Origin: JAZDFC01 sp043808235
GTDB lineage: Bacteria; Bacteroidota; Ignavibacteria; Ignavibacteriales; Melioribacteraceae
Length of the DNA: 64,000 bases
NCBI GenBank assembly: GCA_043808235.1
Contig: JAZDFC010000110.1
Span: 66,764 to 130,763, forward strand
Direction: 5' to 3'
In this document: piece after piece, positions 18,423 to 26,818 of the stretch
Position numbering within the stretch: position 1 is the stretch's first letter
Layout: every line of letters begins with the position of its first letter
Position numbers and translations under genes: made by a program
Notes under the pieces: model-generated
Told to the model about the DNA's origin: nothing
Database searches by the model: none
Seen by the model: only the letters and a program-made list of their open reading frames with translations

Positions 18423-19292
18423 TTATTTGTTCTCGTCACTTAAGTGGAAGCGATGGAACAATACAATTTTGGATTGAGCTCCATTCTTCTTATTAAACTC
18501 GCTAATAAGTTCACCGATCTTTTTTGTGTTGTCTTTTACAAACGCCTGTTCAACAAGACAATTTTCTTCGTAGAATTTTACAAGCCTGCCATCGGCTATT
18601 TTATCAAGAATGTTAGCAGGCTTTCCTTCTTTCTTTGCAAGTTCTTTGTAAATATCTTTTTCTTTTTCAATTATATCAGCAGGAACATTTTCTCTATAGA
18701 CGTAGGACGGTTTCATTGCTGCAACCTGCATCGCTACATCTTTAAGAATTCCACCTAATTCTTCTTTACCTTCTGCAGGAACATTCTCTACTTTTATTAC
18801 AACACCTAATTTAGAACCGTGATGAATATAATCAACTAACATTCCGTTCGCTGCTGATTCAATAGCGAATCTTTTTACTTCTATTTTTTCTCCGATCTTT
18901 CCGATAAGGTCGGTTAGAGTATCTTGAACTTTTTTGCCATCAACAGTTAAATCTAAAAGCGCAGCTACGTCGGCAGGTTTATTTGCTTTAATAACTTCGA
19001 GAGCAAAATTTGCGAATGCAACAAAGTCATCGCTTTTTGCAACAAAATCGGTTTCACAATTAACTTCAAGAATAATTCCCGATTCATTATTATTAAAAAC
19101 AGTTGTTAAAATTATTCCTTCGTTAGCGCTTCTTTCAGCTCTTTTTGCGGCAACAGCAGCGCCCTTTTTTCTTAATATCTCAATAGCTTTTTCAAAATCG
19201 CCATCGGATTCAACCAATGCTTTTTTACAGTCCATCATTCCGGCACCGGTCTTCTCTCTCAAATCCTTGACTAATTGAGCTGTAATTTCCAT
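18423..19292 (-). CDS. tsf: Translation elongation factor Ts
   Basis: A 289-residue guanine nucleotide exchange factor for EF-Tu. The N-terminal UBA-like domain reads LVKDLREKTGAGMMDCKKAL. The first conserved core motif is EVNCETDFVAKSDDFVAFA. The length matches two-subdomain EF-Ts of about 280-290 residues. An AAGGAAATAAC ribosome binding site precedes the ATG. It follows rpsB by 39 bases, in the universal rpsB-tsf order. Confidence 0.97.
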   Translation of the reverse strand: MEITAQLVKDLREKTGAGMMDCKKALVESDGDFEKAIEILRKKGAAVAAKRAERSANEGIILTTVFNNNESGIILEVNCETDFVAKSDDFVAFANFALEVIKANKPADVAALLDLTVDGKKVQDTLTDLIGKIGEKIEVKRFAIESAANGMLVDYIHHGSKLGVVIKVENVPAEGKEELGGILKDVAMQVAAMKPSYVYRENVPADIIEKEKDIYKELAKKEGKPANILDKIADGRLVKFYEENCLVEQAFVKDNTKKIGELISEFNKKNGAQSKIVLFHRFHLSDENK

Positions 19293-19331
19293 GTTATTTC
19301 CTTAAAAAATTATTCGAGTCTATTATTAATT

Positions 19332-20273
19332 TTATTCAGTTACTTCCGGAGCTTCTTGTGCTGGAGCTTCAGCCTCACCAATTTCAGGTGCATCTTCAAT
19401 TTTTTCAGCAGCTACTTCGGACTGACGTTGGCCTTTTCTTCCACCAAATTTATCCGATCTTTTATCATCCTTACTATCAAATCTTACTTTTCTTACTCTT
19501 GGTTTATTATCTTTTCTTTCTTCAATTTCATCTTCTTTTTCTTTTTTCTGTTTTTCTCTCTCGGCAGTTTCGTGGGCTTTTAGCTCTTTCGCTTTTTCCT
19601 GTCCTTCCAATACCGCATCTGCAAGAACTTTTGTGATCAATTCAACTGCTCTGTTCGCATCATCGTTAGCAGGGATTATGTAATCAACCACATCCGGATC
19701 GCAATTTGTATCAACAATAGCAAAGATCGGAATATTTAATCTGTGAGCTTCTTTTACAGCGATTGATTCTTTTTTGATATCGACGATATAAATCGCACCG
19801 GGTAGTTTACCAAGGGATTCAACACCGTCGAGAATTTTTCTTAATTTATCACGCTCCCGCGAGAGTTCAAGAATTTCTTTCTTAGTAATTTTATCAAATG
19901 TACCGTCTGTCTCCATCTTTTCTATATTTTGAAGCCTCTTTACACTCTTACGAATTGTTTGAAAGTTTGTCAACATTCCACCAAGCCATCTTTCGCTAAC
20001 CCAGTTGCCGTTACATCTTTTCGCTTCGGCAGCGATAACTGTTTTAGCTTGTTTTTTTGTACCGACAAACATTACGGTTTTGCCTTGCGAAATAATCTCT
20101 CGTAATGCATCTGCAGCTACTTCAACTAACTGCTGTGTTTTTTTCAAATCGATTATATGAATCCCGTTCTTCTCCATAAAAATGTAAGGTTTCATTTTAG
20201 GATTCCAACGGCGTGTAAGGTGACCGAAGTGGGCTCCGGTTTCAATTAGGGCGGTAATTTCCAATTTTGACAT
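19332..20273 (-). CDS. rpsB: 30S ribosomal protein S2 with long charged C-terminal extension
   Basis: A 313-residue S2. The core (about 1-235) shows GAHFGHLTRRWNPKMKPYIF, GTKKQAKTVIAAEAKRCNG and the NCDPDVVDYIIPANDDA segment. The remaining 75 or so residues are a lysine/arginine/glutamate-rich tail ending in an acidic, proline- and alanine-rich stretch, beyond the usual 230-260 residue length. Such tails are known in Bacteroidota S2. An AGGAG box precedes the start. The 159-base leader holds a short terminator-like hairpin near 20374-20392. Confidence 0.96.
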   Translation of the reverse strand: MSKLEITALIETGAHFGHLTRRWNPKMKPYIFMEKNGIHIIDLKKTQQLVEVAADALREIISQGKTVMFVGTKKQAKTVIAAEAKRCNGNWVSERWLGGMLTNFQTIRKSVKRLQNIEKMETDGTFDKITKKEILELSRERDKLRKILDGVESLGKLPGAIYIVDIKKESIAVKEAHRLNIPIFAIVDTNCDPDVVDYIIPANDDANRAVELITKVLADAVLEGQEKAKELKAHETAEREKQKKEKEDEIEERKDNKPRVRKVRFDSKDDKRSDKFGGRKGQRQSEVAAEKIEDAPEIGEAEAPAQEAPEVTE

Positions 20274-20373
20274 TATGTATCTCCTGTTTTTCTTCTACCT
20301 TTTTCATTTTTGCCTTTAATCCCGGTTTACCGGAACACAGGAGGCAAATCCAAAGGTATGTTTGATATAAATA

Positions 20374-20392
20374 AGGCAGTTATTAACTGCCT
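20374..20392 (-). terminator. Short hairpin after rpsI, probable terminator
   Basis: AGGCAGTT and AACTGCCT form an 8-bp stem with a three-base loop, followed on the minus strand by TTATTTATAT. It lies 41 bases after the rpsI stop codon at 20433 and about 100 bases before rpsB. The T tract is interrupted, so termination may be weak, and it could also be part of the rpsB leader. Confidence 0.45.
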
Positions 20393-20432
20393 GTTAATTA
20401 AGTAGCAAAATTTTATGAGAAATCTAAAAATA

Positions 20433-20819
20433 CTATCTCTTAGAGAACTGGAATCTTTTTCTTGCTTTTGGTCTGCCGTATTTTTTACGCTCAACCATTC
20501 TCGGGTCTCTTCTTAACAGTCCGTTCAATTTTAGATTATTTCTGAATTCGGGATTGATCTCAAGAAGCGATCTTGAAATTCCTAATCTAATCGATTCAGC
20601 TTGGCCTGTTAATCCACCACCGTCAACATTTGCAAACACATCATATTTGCCGGCAGTTTCAGTAACGTTAAAAGGCTGTAATAAATCATCTCTGTGAAAT
20701 TTGAGAGGAAAATATTTTTCCAACTCAAGACCGTTTACTGTAATTTTACCAGAACCGCTTCTTAAAAAGACACGTGCAGTTGCAGTTTTTCTACGACCAA
20801 CATAAATTTTATCGACCAT
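20433..20819 (-). CDS. rpsI: 30S ribosomal protein S9
   Basis: A 128-residue S9 with the usual start (KIYVGRRKTATARVFLRSGSG), the GGLTGQAESIRLGISRSLL core and the basic C-terminal tail DPRMVERKKYGRPKARKRF that reaches the P-site tRNA. Its ATG shares a base with the stop codon of rplM (20819), so it is translationally coupled in the standard rplM-rpsI operon. Confidence 0.98.
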   Translation of the reverse strand: MVDKIYVGRRKTATARVFLRSGSGKITVNGLELEKYFPLKFHRDDLLQPFNVTETAGKYDVFANVDGGGLTGQAESIRLGISRSLLEINPEFRNNLKLNGLLRRDPRMVERKKYGRPKARKRFQFSKR

Positions 20820-21271
20820 TATTTATCACCATTAAAACTAATTAATTCCGGTTTTTGTGCACTATGCGGATGATTTTCACCAGCATACACTTTTAACTTT
20901 TTGCCTATTTTTTTGCCTAATTTCGTTTTAGGAAGCATACCTTTAACTGCGTTCTCAATTACACGTTCCGGATGCTTCTGCAATAAATCAGCAAATGCTG
21001 TAACAGTAACTCCACCCGGATAACCCGAATGACGGAAGTACGATTTTAATGTTTCTCTTTTTCCGGTAACTTTAACTTTATCGGCGTTAACTATTACAAC
21101 AAAATCGCCAGTATCCATGTTTGGAGTAAATAAAGCTTTGTTCTTTCCCCTGATAATTCTTGCTACTTGAGATGCTAATCTACCCAAAACCTGATCTGTG
21201 GCGTCAACCAAATACCACTTCATCCCAGCATCTTCCGGCTTGATAAACCTTGTTATTTTTTCCTGTTTCAT
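20819..21271 (-). CDS. rplM: 50S ribosomal protein L13
   Basis: About 150 residues, normal for L13. It shows KWYLVDATDQVLGRLASQVA, KVKVTGKRETLKSYFRHSGYPGG in segments, and GMLPKTKLGKK. The open frame extends upstream to 21346 but the extension has no family similarity. The ATG at 21271 (MKQEKITRFIKPED) has a GAAGGA box 7 bases upstream and is the likely start. First gene of the rplM-rpsI pair; its promoter should lie in 21272-21514. Confidence 0.96.
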   Translation of the reverse strand: MKQEKITRFIKPEDAGMKWYLVDATDQVLGRLASQVARIIRGKNKALFTPNMDTGDFVVIVNADKVKVTGKRETLKSYFRHSGYPGGVTVTAFADLLQKHPERVIENAVKGMLPKTKLGKKIGKKLKVYAGENHPHSAQKPELISFNGDK

Positions 21272-21514
21272 ATCAAAATCCTTCGAAAATAGAGTTACTT
21301 TATAAAAAGAGCCTGTAAATATATTTGAACAGAGTTGAAATGTCAAGAAATAGAATATAGATTCATCATGAGCCGACTAATAAAATTTATCTTGAATATA
21401 AGAATAATGCATAATTTCAATCCGTTCTTGATATTATAAAACATTTGTTGTCTTTTCACCGTAAGCAAAGAATTTCCTAAATTTGCTGCCACAAAAAACA
21501 AACATTGAGGAATC

Positions 21515-22552
21515 ATGAAATTTTTAGTTACCGGCGGCGCCGGATTTTACGGGATAAATATGGTCAGATATCTTCTCGAAAAAGGTCATGCGGTCGTTTC
21601 TCTTGATATAGAAAATTTTAATTATGCCGATGCGAAAGACAAAGTAATAGTAATTAAAGGTGACATTAGAAACAAAGAGCATGTTGAAAAAGCAATGAGT
21701 GGTATTGACATTGTAATTCATGCGGCTGCTGCTTTGCCTTTATATACTCCCGAAGAAATCTATTCAACCGATGTTGAAGGTACAAGATTATTACTCGAAG
21801 TTGCAAAAAGAAATGACGTACAAAGATTTATTCAAATCTCCTCCACAGCTGTTTATGGAATTCCTGATCATCATCCTCTTTATGAAACCGACAAACTTGA
21901 CGGTGTTGGTCCATATGGGAAAGCAAAAATCCAGGCAGAAGAAGAATGTATTAAATTTAGAGAGAAAGGAATGTGCGTCCCGATTCTTCGCCCAAAATCA
22001 TTTATTGGTCCGGAAAGATTGGGTGTATTCGCGTTATTTTATGATTGGGCGAGTACCGGTCACGGCTTTCCGATGATTGGAGATGGCAGCAACCGATATC
22101 AATTACTTGACATCGAAGATTTGTGCGAGGCAACTTATTTGTGTGCAACTCTCGATAGATCTATTGTGAATGATACATTCAATATTGGCGCTAAAGAATT
22201 TACCACGATGCGAGAGGATTACCAGGCCGTATTGGATTGTGCTGGTTTCAAAAAGAAAATTGTTGGTTTGCCTGAAAAACCAATTATCTGGACATTAAAA
22301 TTTCTCGAGGCTTTAAAACTATCTCCGCTTTACAAATGGGTTTATGAAACCGCCTCCAAAGACTCATTCGTTTCAATTGCGAAAGCGGAAAAAAATTTAG
22401 GATACTCTCCTAAATTTTCAAATAAAGATGCGCTTGTAAGAAATTATAAATGGTACCTCGATAATCTCGATTCATTCAAAAACCAATCGGGTGTGTCGCA
22501 CCGCGTGCCGTGGAAGCAAGGAATTCTAAAAGTTGCGAAGATGTTTTTTTAA
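21515..22552 (+). CDS. NAD-dependent epimerase/dehydratase (extended SDR)
   Basis: A 345-residue extended short-chain dehydrogenase/reductase. The N-terminal NAD site is TGGAGFYGINMVRYLLEKG. ISSTAVYGIP and the active-site pair YGKAK (Tyr-x3-Lys) are present. Extended SDRs of this type act on nucleotide sugars or on sterol-like and isoprenoid substrates; the sequence alone does not fix which. The stop codon overlaps the ATG of the methyltransferase gene by one base, so the two are co-translated. A GAGGA box lies before the start. First gene of a three-gene operon with the methyltransferase and the deoxyhypusine-synthase-like gene. Confidence 0.85.
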   Translation: MKFLVTGGAGFYGINMVRYLLEKGHAVVSLDIENFNYADAKDKVIVIKGDIRNKEHVEKAMSGIDIVIHAAAALPLYTPEEIYSTDVEGTRLLLEVAKRNDVQRFIQISSTAVYGIPDHHPLYETDKLDGVGPYGKAKIQAEEECIKFREKGMCVPILRPKSFIGPERLGVFALFYDWASTGHGFPMIGDGSNRYQLLDIEDLCEATYLCATLDRSIVNDTFNIGAKEFTTMREDYQAVLDCAGFKKKIVGLPEKPIIWTLKFLEALKLSPLYKWVYETASKDSFVSIAKAEKNLGYSPKFSNKDALVRNYKWYLDNLDSFKNQSGVSHRVPWKQGILKVAKMFF

Positions 22553-23478
22553 TGAAAAAGATGAGAAAAAAAGAATTCAAAATACACCAAAGCCTGTGTC
22601 CCTTATGTTCGAATGACCAATTCCGGGAAATGGGCTATCCGAAAATCGCATCAAAGGTTTTACCTTTTATTCGAAATAAGTATCAGATTGTACAATGTAC
22701 AAAATGCGATTTTTACTATGTACATCCTTCGATAGATTTTTCAGATGATGAGTGGAAACAAATTTATGATGATGGTTATTTCACAAAAATGACCGATTGG
22801 CACTATAAAGAAAGAATCCGAAATCTATCCAATCGACTTTCCAGACTTAATAAAGCTAAAAATTCCGACTCCCATAATTTTCTCGACCTGGGTTCCGGCG
22901 AAGGACTCGCGCTTGTTGAAGGATTTTCACGAGGATGGAATATTAATGGAATTGATATAAATGATTTGAGGAACAAATCGACTAAGAATTCGTCAACAAA
23001 ATTTATTACAGGAAAATTTTTAGAAGTTGATTACCCTGACGATTTTTTTGATATGATTTATATGGATTCGGTGCTGGAACATGTTACTCAACCATTAAAT
23101 TATATTTTGAAAATTAAAAAAATTCTCAAGCCCGGTGGTGTCGTGTATATCGGTGTTCCAAACGAGGACAGTTTATTCAACAAAGTTAAATTTCTTGTCA
23201 ACATGTTCACGAAAAAAAAATCCATGTCTTCAAAGATGAATGCATTTTCTTCTCCATATCATATAAATGGATTCAATAAAAAGTCTATTGAGTTTTTTAT
23301 TCGGGGAGCTGGATTTGAAGCAGTGGAATTTCGAAATTTCGCATGCAGGATCGAATTTTTGAAATATAAATTCCTATCAAGAGATTTTATAATATCTTTA
23401 TTGCTCTGGCCAATTTATTTACTTGCGATAATCCTTAGGCAGGAAGTATATTATGAAGTAATTTTAAGAAAAAAATAG
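22552..23478 (+). CDS. Class I SAM-dependent methyltransferase with N-terminal zinc-ribbon-like motif
   Basis: A 308-residue protein. An N-terminal CPLC ... CTKC pair (about residues 15-50) suggests a small zinc-binding region, as seen in sugar-related methyltransferases of the Methyltransf_23 type. Motif I is FLDLGSGEG; the later YMDSVLEHV and LKPGGVVYIGVPNED are standard. The C-terminus has a hydrophobic stretch (FIISLLLWPIYLLAIIL) that could anchor the enzyme at the membrane. I start it at 22552, where the ATG overlaps the epimerase stop codon, rather than at the upstream in-frame ATG at 22510. The substrate is unknown. Confidence 0.85.
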   Translation: MKKMRKKEFKIHQSLCPLCSNDQFREMGYPKIASKVLPFIRNKYQIVQCTKCDFYYVHPSIDFSDDEWKQIYDDGYFTKMTDWHYKERIRNLSNRLSRLNKAKNSDSHNFLDLGSGEGLALVEGFSRGWNINGIDINDLRNKSTKNSSTKFITGKFLEVDYPDDFFDMIYMDSVLEHVTQPLNYILKIKKILKPGGVVYIGVPNEDSLFNKVKFLVNMFTKKKSMSSKMNAFSSPYHINGFNKKSIEFFIRGAGFEAVEFRNFACRIEFLKYKFLSRDFIISLLLWPIYLLAIILRQEVYYEVILRKK

Positions 23479-23487
23479 AGGTAAAAA

Positions 23488-24513
23488 ATGACAAAAAAAG
23501 ATTATTTGAAAGATGTAATTAAGCATATCGATATAAAAGAACACAATGTAATTCAGCTTGTCGATTCGATGCAGCACATGGCATTTTCCGCCCGCGACTT
23601 AAACCGGGCAGCAAATATCTTTGATAGAATGCTTCTCGATAAAGATTGTGCAGTAATCCTAACACTGGCCGGAAGTATTTTTAGTGCCGGATTAAAACGT
23701 GTCGTTTATGATTTGGTTTCGAACAACATGGTTGATGCAATTGTCTCGACCGGCGCGATAATGGTTGACCAGGATTTCTTCGAGGCTCTTGGATTCAAAC
23801 ATTACATCGGAACTCCTTTTGTTGATGATAATGAAATGCGCGAACTTCACATAGATAGAATCTACGATACATTTATAGACGAAGACGAATTGCGAATTTG
23901 CGATGACACTACCGAGAAAATTTTCAATGGCTTAGAACCAAGACCATATTCATCGAGAGAACTGTTATGGCATTTCGGTAAATTTCTTGATGAGAATGGT
24001 GGACCGAAGGTAGATGACAGTGTGATTTATGCCGCATACAAAAACAATGTTCCTATCTTTGTACCCGCATTCTCCGATTGTTCTGCGGGATTCGGTATCG
24101 TAATGCATCAGCACAATCATCCCGATAAACATGTTTCGTTCGATTCCGGGAAAGATTTTTATGAATTGACACAGATAAAACTACATACAAAAGAAACCGG
24201 AATATTCATGATTGGCGGCGGTGTTCCGAAAAACTTTACGCAGGATATTGTTGTTGCAGCAGATATATTGCAAGAAGACGCACCGATGCATAAATACGCA
24301 ATTCAAATTACGGTAGCTGATGTGCGTGACGGCGCGTTATCAAGCTCAACACTAAAAGAAGCGAGTTCATGGGGAAAGGTTGAAACTACCTTCGAGCAGA
24401 TGGTATATGCCGAAGCTACTATAGCGATGCCGCTTGTTGCCGGATATGCTTATCACAAGGGCGCATGGAAATCACGCCCGAAAAGAGAATTGCAAAAGTT
24501 GTTTTTGAAATAA
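23488..24513 (+). CDS. Deoxyhypusine synthase-like protein
   Basis: A 341-residue protein of the deoxyhypusine synthase fold, which uses NAD and spermidine to move an aminobutyl group. The NAD-binding segment LTLAGSIFSAGLKRVVYDLV, the DAIVSTGA motif and the catalytic region SSWGKVETTFEQMVYAEATI are visible; the lysine in SSWGK corresponds to the enzyme-imine lysine of the family. Bacteria lack eIF5A, so the bacterial members must have another acceptor. Homospermidine synthesis or modification of a small molecule has been proposed for some; here it is open. A GAGGT box precedes the ATG, 9 bases after the methyltransferase stop. Last gene of the operon, followed by a terminator. Confidence 0.85.
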   Translation: MTKKDYLKDVIKHIDIKEHNVIQLVDSMQHMAFSARDLNRAANIFDRMLLDKDCAVILTLAGSIFSAGLKRVVYDLVSNNMVDAIVSTGAIMVDQDFFEALGFKHYIGTPFVDDNEMRELHIDRIYDTFIDEDELRICDDTTEKIFNGLEPRPYSSRELLWHFGKFLDENGGPKVDDSVIYAAYKNNVPIFVPAFSDCSAGFGIVMHQHNHPDKHVSFDSGKDFYELTQIKLHTKETGIFMIGGGVPKNFTQDIVVAADILQEDAPMHKYAIQITVADVRDGALSSSTLKEASSWGKVETTFEQMVYAEATIAMPLVAGYAYHKGAWKSRPKRELQKLFLK

Positions 24514-24538
24514 AAAACTGGCATAGAAGTAAAAATCA

Positions 24539-24567
24539 AAACCCGGTTGATGCCGGGTTTTCTCTTT
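24539..24567 (+). terminator. Intrinsic terminator of the epimerase-methyltransferase-DHS operon
   Basis: AAACCCGG (24539-24546) pairs with CCGGGTTT (24553-24560) over a six-base loop and continues into TTTTCTCTTT. It lies 26 bases after the stop codon at 24513 and separates the operon from the convergent HicBA pair. Confidence 0.85.
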
Positions 24568-24601
24568 ACACAGAGTATTACCAATTCAATACATAAAACT
24601 T

Positions 24602-24826
24602 TTAAAGAAATTTCTCAAATTCATTTTCATCGACTTTTGCCAATTCTAAAATCCCTTTTAAAGTTCCTGTTTTAATTTCTCGGTGAGCAGGTACAACTGT
24701 CCCAATTGCACCGGTATCTAATTCTTTTCGTAGAATAATATGGCTTCCCTTTTGACGAACCATTTTAAATCCAAAATGCTTGCATAAAACCTTGACGCAT
24801 TCATCTCCTGAAATATTCTTAAGCAC
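24602..24826 (-). CDS. hicA: HicA-like mRNA interferase toxin
   Basis: A 74-residue HicA/YcfA-type double-stranded RNA-binding fold protein, the toxin of a type II toxin-antitoxin pair that cleaves mRNA. The catalytic-histidine segment FKMVRQKGSHIILRK and the conserved VPAHREIKTGTLKGIL are clear. It overlaps the 3' end of the antitoxin gene by 8 bases, so it is translated after it. The order antitoxin-toxin is the reverse of E. coli hicAB but common elsewhere. Confidence 0.85.
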   Translation of the reverse strand: MLKNISGDECVKVLCKHFGFKMVRQKGSHIILRKELDTGAIGTVVPAHREIKTGTLKGILELAKVDENEFEKFL

Positions 24827-25043
24827 TTAATGCAACCTCAAAGGTTGTAAATAACGATTTCGGCATTTCACGAAGTGGAAATTCTTCAAGATATAATTCC
24901 GTTGCTTCCTTTAAATTCGATATAGCTTCTTCGATAGAATTTCCTTGACTGACAGTTCCAACTTCAGGACATTTAGCAACATACATTTCCTCATCTTTTG
25001 TTATCACAGCGGAGAATGTTTTTATTCGATTCTTCTCTTCCAT
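24819..25043 (-). CDS. hicB: Short HicB-like antitoxin
   Basis: A 74-residue protein of the HicB_lk/UPF0150 fold: FSAVITKDEEMYVAKCPEVG followed by GNSIEEAISNLKEATELYLEE. It should neutralise the overlapping HicA. Full HicB proteins usually carry a C-terminal helix-turn-helix or ribbon-helix-helix DNA-binding domain and are 110-140 residues long. This one stops after the partially folded RNase H-like domain (ending FEVALSA), so self-regulation of the pair by DNA binding is doubtful. Confidence 0.82.
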   Translation of the reverse strand: MEEKNRIKTFSAVITKDEEMYVAKCPEVGTVSQGNSIEEAISNLKEATELYLEEFPLREMPKSLFTTFEVALSA

Positions 25044-25414
25044 CTTAGTCCTACAATTTTTGTTGAAAAATAATTAAATGGATACCAATTATCAACAATA
25101 CTTATCTCAACCAAAACTCAATTATTGATTGAATACAATATCAAAAAAATTCGAAGATGCTATTTCTAAAAAGAGGAGCGACTGTTTGTCCTGCGCTTTT
25201 TGCGGTGAGAAATCTTATCGGCTGTAAAGATTTCACCCTCCGGTCGCAAAGACAATTGCTGTTTCTCAAAGCTCTCAGATTGATAATAACAGTCGTGAAT
25301 ATATTTTTGAAAAGAAAACCTGGAATAGAAGTATAAATCCCTCATTTCTTAAAAATTTATTTCGTAATTTTTCGTCAAAATATTGTGCATTAAAACAATT
25401 GAAAGGAGTTTAAA
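25044..25414. other. 371-bp intergenic region with decayed repeat and inverted repeats
   Basis: No gene is seen. Two structures are visible. Near the hicB start, TTGTTGA (25060-25066) and TCAACAA (25092-25098) form an inverted repeat over the likely hicBA promoter. Further on, GGT-GA-GAAATCTT (25204-25216) pairs with AAGATTTC-ACC (25227-25237), inside a stretch containing GAGGAGCGA (25172 onward). This resembles the repeat at 32369-32400 in the suf operon and could be a dispersed element remnant. The promoter and GGAG box of the downstream aminopeptidase gene lie at its right end. Confidence 0.45.
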
Positions 25415-26803
25415 ATGTTTTCCGTCCAAACTTACATCGAACGCAGAAAAAAATTAAAAGAATTGGTAAAAAGCGGATTGATATTATTTCCCGGTAATAA
25501 TGAAGTTCCGATGAATTATGCAGCCAACACATATCATTTCAGGCAGGACAGCAATTTCCTATATTATTTTGGATTGGACGAAACCGGACTCGCAGCCGTT
25601 ATTGATGTTGATAGCGATAATGATATTATCTTTGGAGATGACCGCCCAGTTGAAGATGTAGTCTGGATGGGACCGCTCGAACCATTAAAAGAACGCGCAA
25701 AACTTGTTGGAGTTAATGATACTTCTCCCGCTGAAAAATTAGATGCTGCCATAAAATATGCGCAGCAGCGTGGGCGCAAAATTCATTTCGTTCCTCCTTA
25801 CCATGCTGATGTAACTCTTCAAATCGAAAGCTTAACTGGAATTCCGCACAGTGAAGTAAATAAGAATGCTTCGCAAGATTTGATAAAAGCAATTGTATCT
25901 CAGCGTTCAATAAAGTCGGCGGAAGAAATTTCCGAAATCGAAAAAGCTCTGGATGTAAGTTACGAGATGTATGAAATGGCAATGAGGCTGACAAAACCCG
26001 GGATGGTTGAAAGAGAAATATCCGGACTGCTTGAAGGTATTGCATTACTAAAAGGAAACGGCATTTCATTCCCGATGATATTTTCAGTGCGCGGCGAAAC
26101 GCTTCATAATCATTATCACGGAAACATTATGAAAGACGGCGAACTTGCCGTACTCGATTCAGGTGTTGAAAGTTTACTTCACTATGCCAGCGATATTACG
26201 AGAACATTTCCCGTGAACGGAAAATTTACCTCGCTTCAAAAAGGTATTTACAACATCGTTTTGAAGGCGAATACCGAATCAATAAAAATGATAAAGCCGG
26301 GATTGAAGTATAAAGAAGTTCATTTGAATGCAGCAAAAATTACTGCCGAAGGAATGAAAGAACTTGGCTTCATGAAAGGGAATGTTGATGATGCAGTATC
26401 AGCCGGTGCGCATGCATTGTTCTTCCCGCACGGACTCGGACACATGCTTGGACTCGATGTTCATGATATGGAAGGACTCGGAGAAAATTTTGTTGGGTAC
26501 GATGACGAAACAAAACGCAGCGAACAATTTGGACTTGCCTATTTGCGATGCGCAAGAGAATTGAAACCGGGATTCGTTCTAACGGTTGAGCCGGGAATTT
26601 ATTTCATTCCGCAATTAATTGATAACTGGAAAGCTGAGAATAGACATGCCGAATTTATTAACTACGATAAAGTCGAAACGATGAAAGGATTTGGTGGAAT
26701 TAGAATTGAGGATGATGTACTTATAACCGAAACCGGTAGCAGGGTGCTCGGCAAACCGATTCCCAAAACTATTGAAGAAGTTGAAACAGCATGTAACAAA
26801 TAA
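25415..26803 (+). CDS. pepP: Xaa-Pro aminopeptidase (M24B)
   Basis: A 462-residue metallopeptidase that removes N-terminal residues before proline. The N-terminal creatinase-like domain (about 1-170) includes YHFRQDSNFLYYFGLDETG. The catalytic pita-bread domain has the dinuclear metal ligands in LDSGVESLLHYASDITRTF, FFPHGLGHMLGLDVHDMEG, TVEPGIYF and GIRIEDDVLIT. Length is that of aminopeptidase P. No signal peptide, so cytoplasmic. A GAAAGGAG box lies before the ATG. The envelope gene at 26819 begins 15 bases after its stop. Confidence 0.94.
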   Translation: MFSVQTYIERRKKLKELVKSGLILFPGNNEVPMNYAANTYHFRQDSNFLYYFGLDETGLAAVIDVDSDNDIIFGDDRPVEDVVWMGPLEPLKERAKLVGVNDTSPAEKLDAAIKYAQQRGRKIHFVPPYHADVTLQIESLTGIPHSEVNKNASQDLIKAIVSQRSIKSAEEISEIEKALDVSYEMYEMAMRLTKPGMVEREISGLLEGIALLKGNGISFPMIFSVRGETLHNHYHGNIMKDGELAVLDSGVESLLHYASDITRTFPVNGKFTSLQKGIYNIVLKANTESIKMIKPGLKYKEVHLNAAKITAEGMKELGFMKGNVDDAVSAGAHALFFPHGLGHMLGLDVHDMEGLGENFVGYDDETKRSEQFGLAYLRCARELKPGFVLTVEPGIYFIPQLIDNWKAENRHAEFINYDKVETMKGFGGIRIEDDVLITETGSRVLGKPIPKTIEEVETACNK

Positions 26804-26818
26804 TTAATGACTCTATCT

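Noticed and set aside
21444..21485. TAAATTTG box before the epimerase gene as a Bacteroidota -7 element
   Set aside because: The nearest TTTG is about 30 bases away instead of 19-20, so the pair does not make a convincing promoter.
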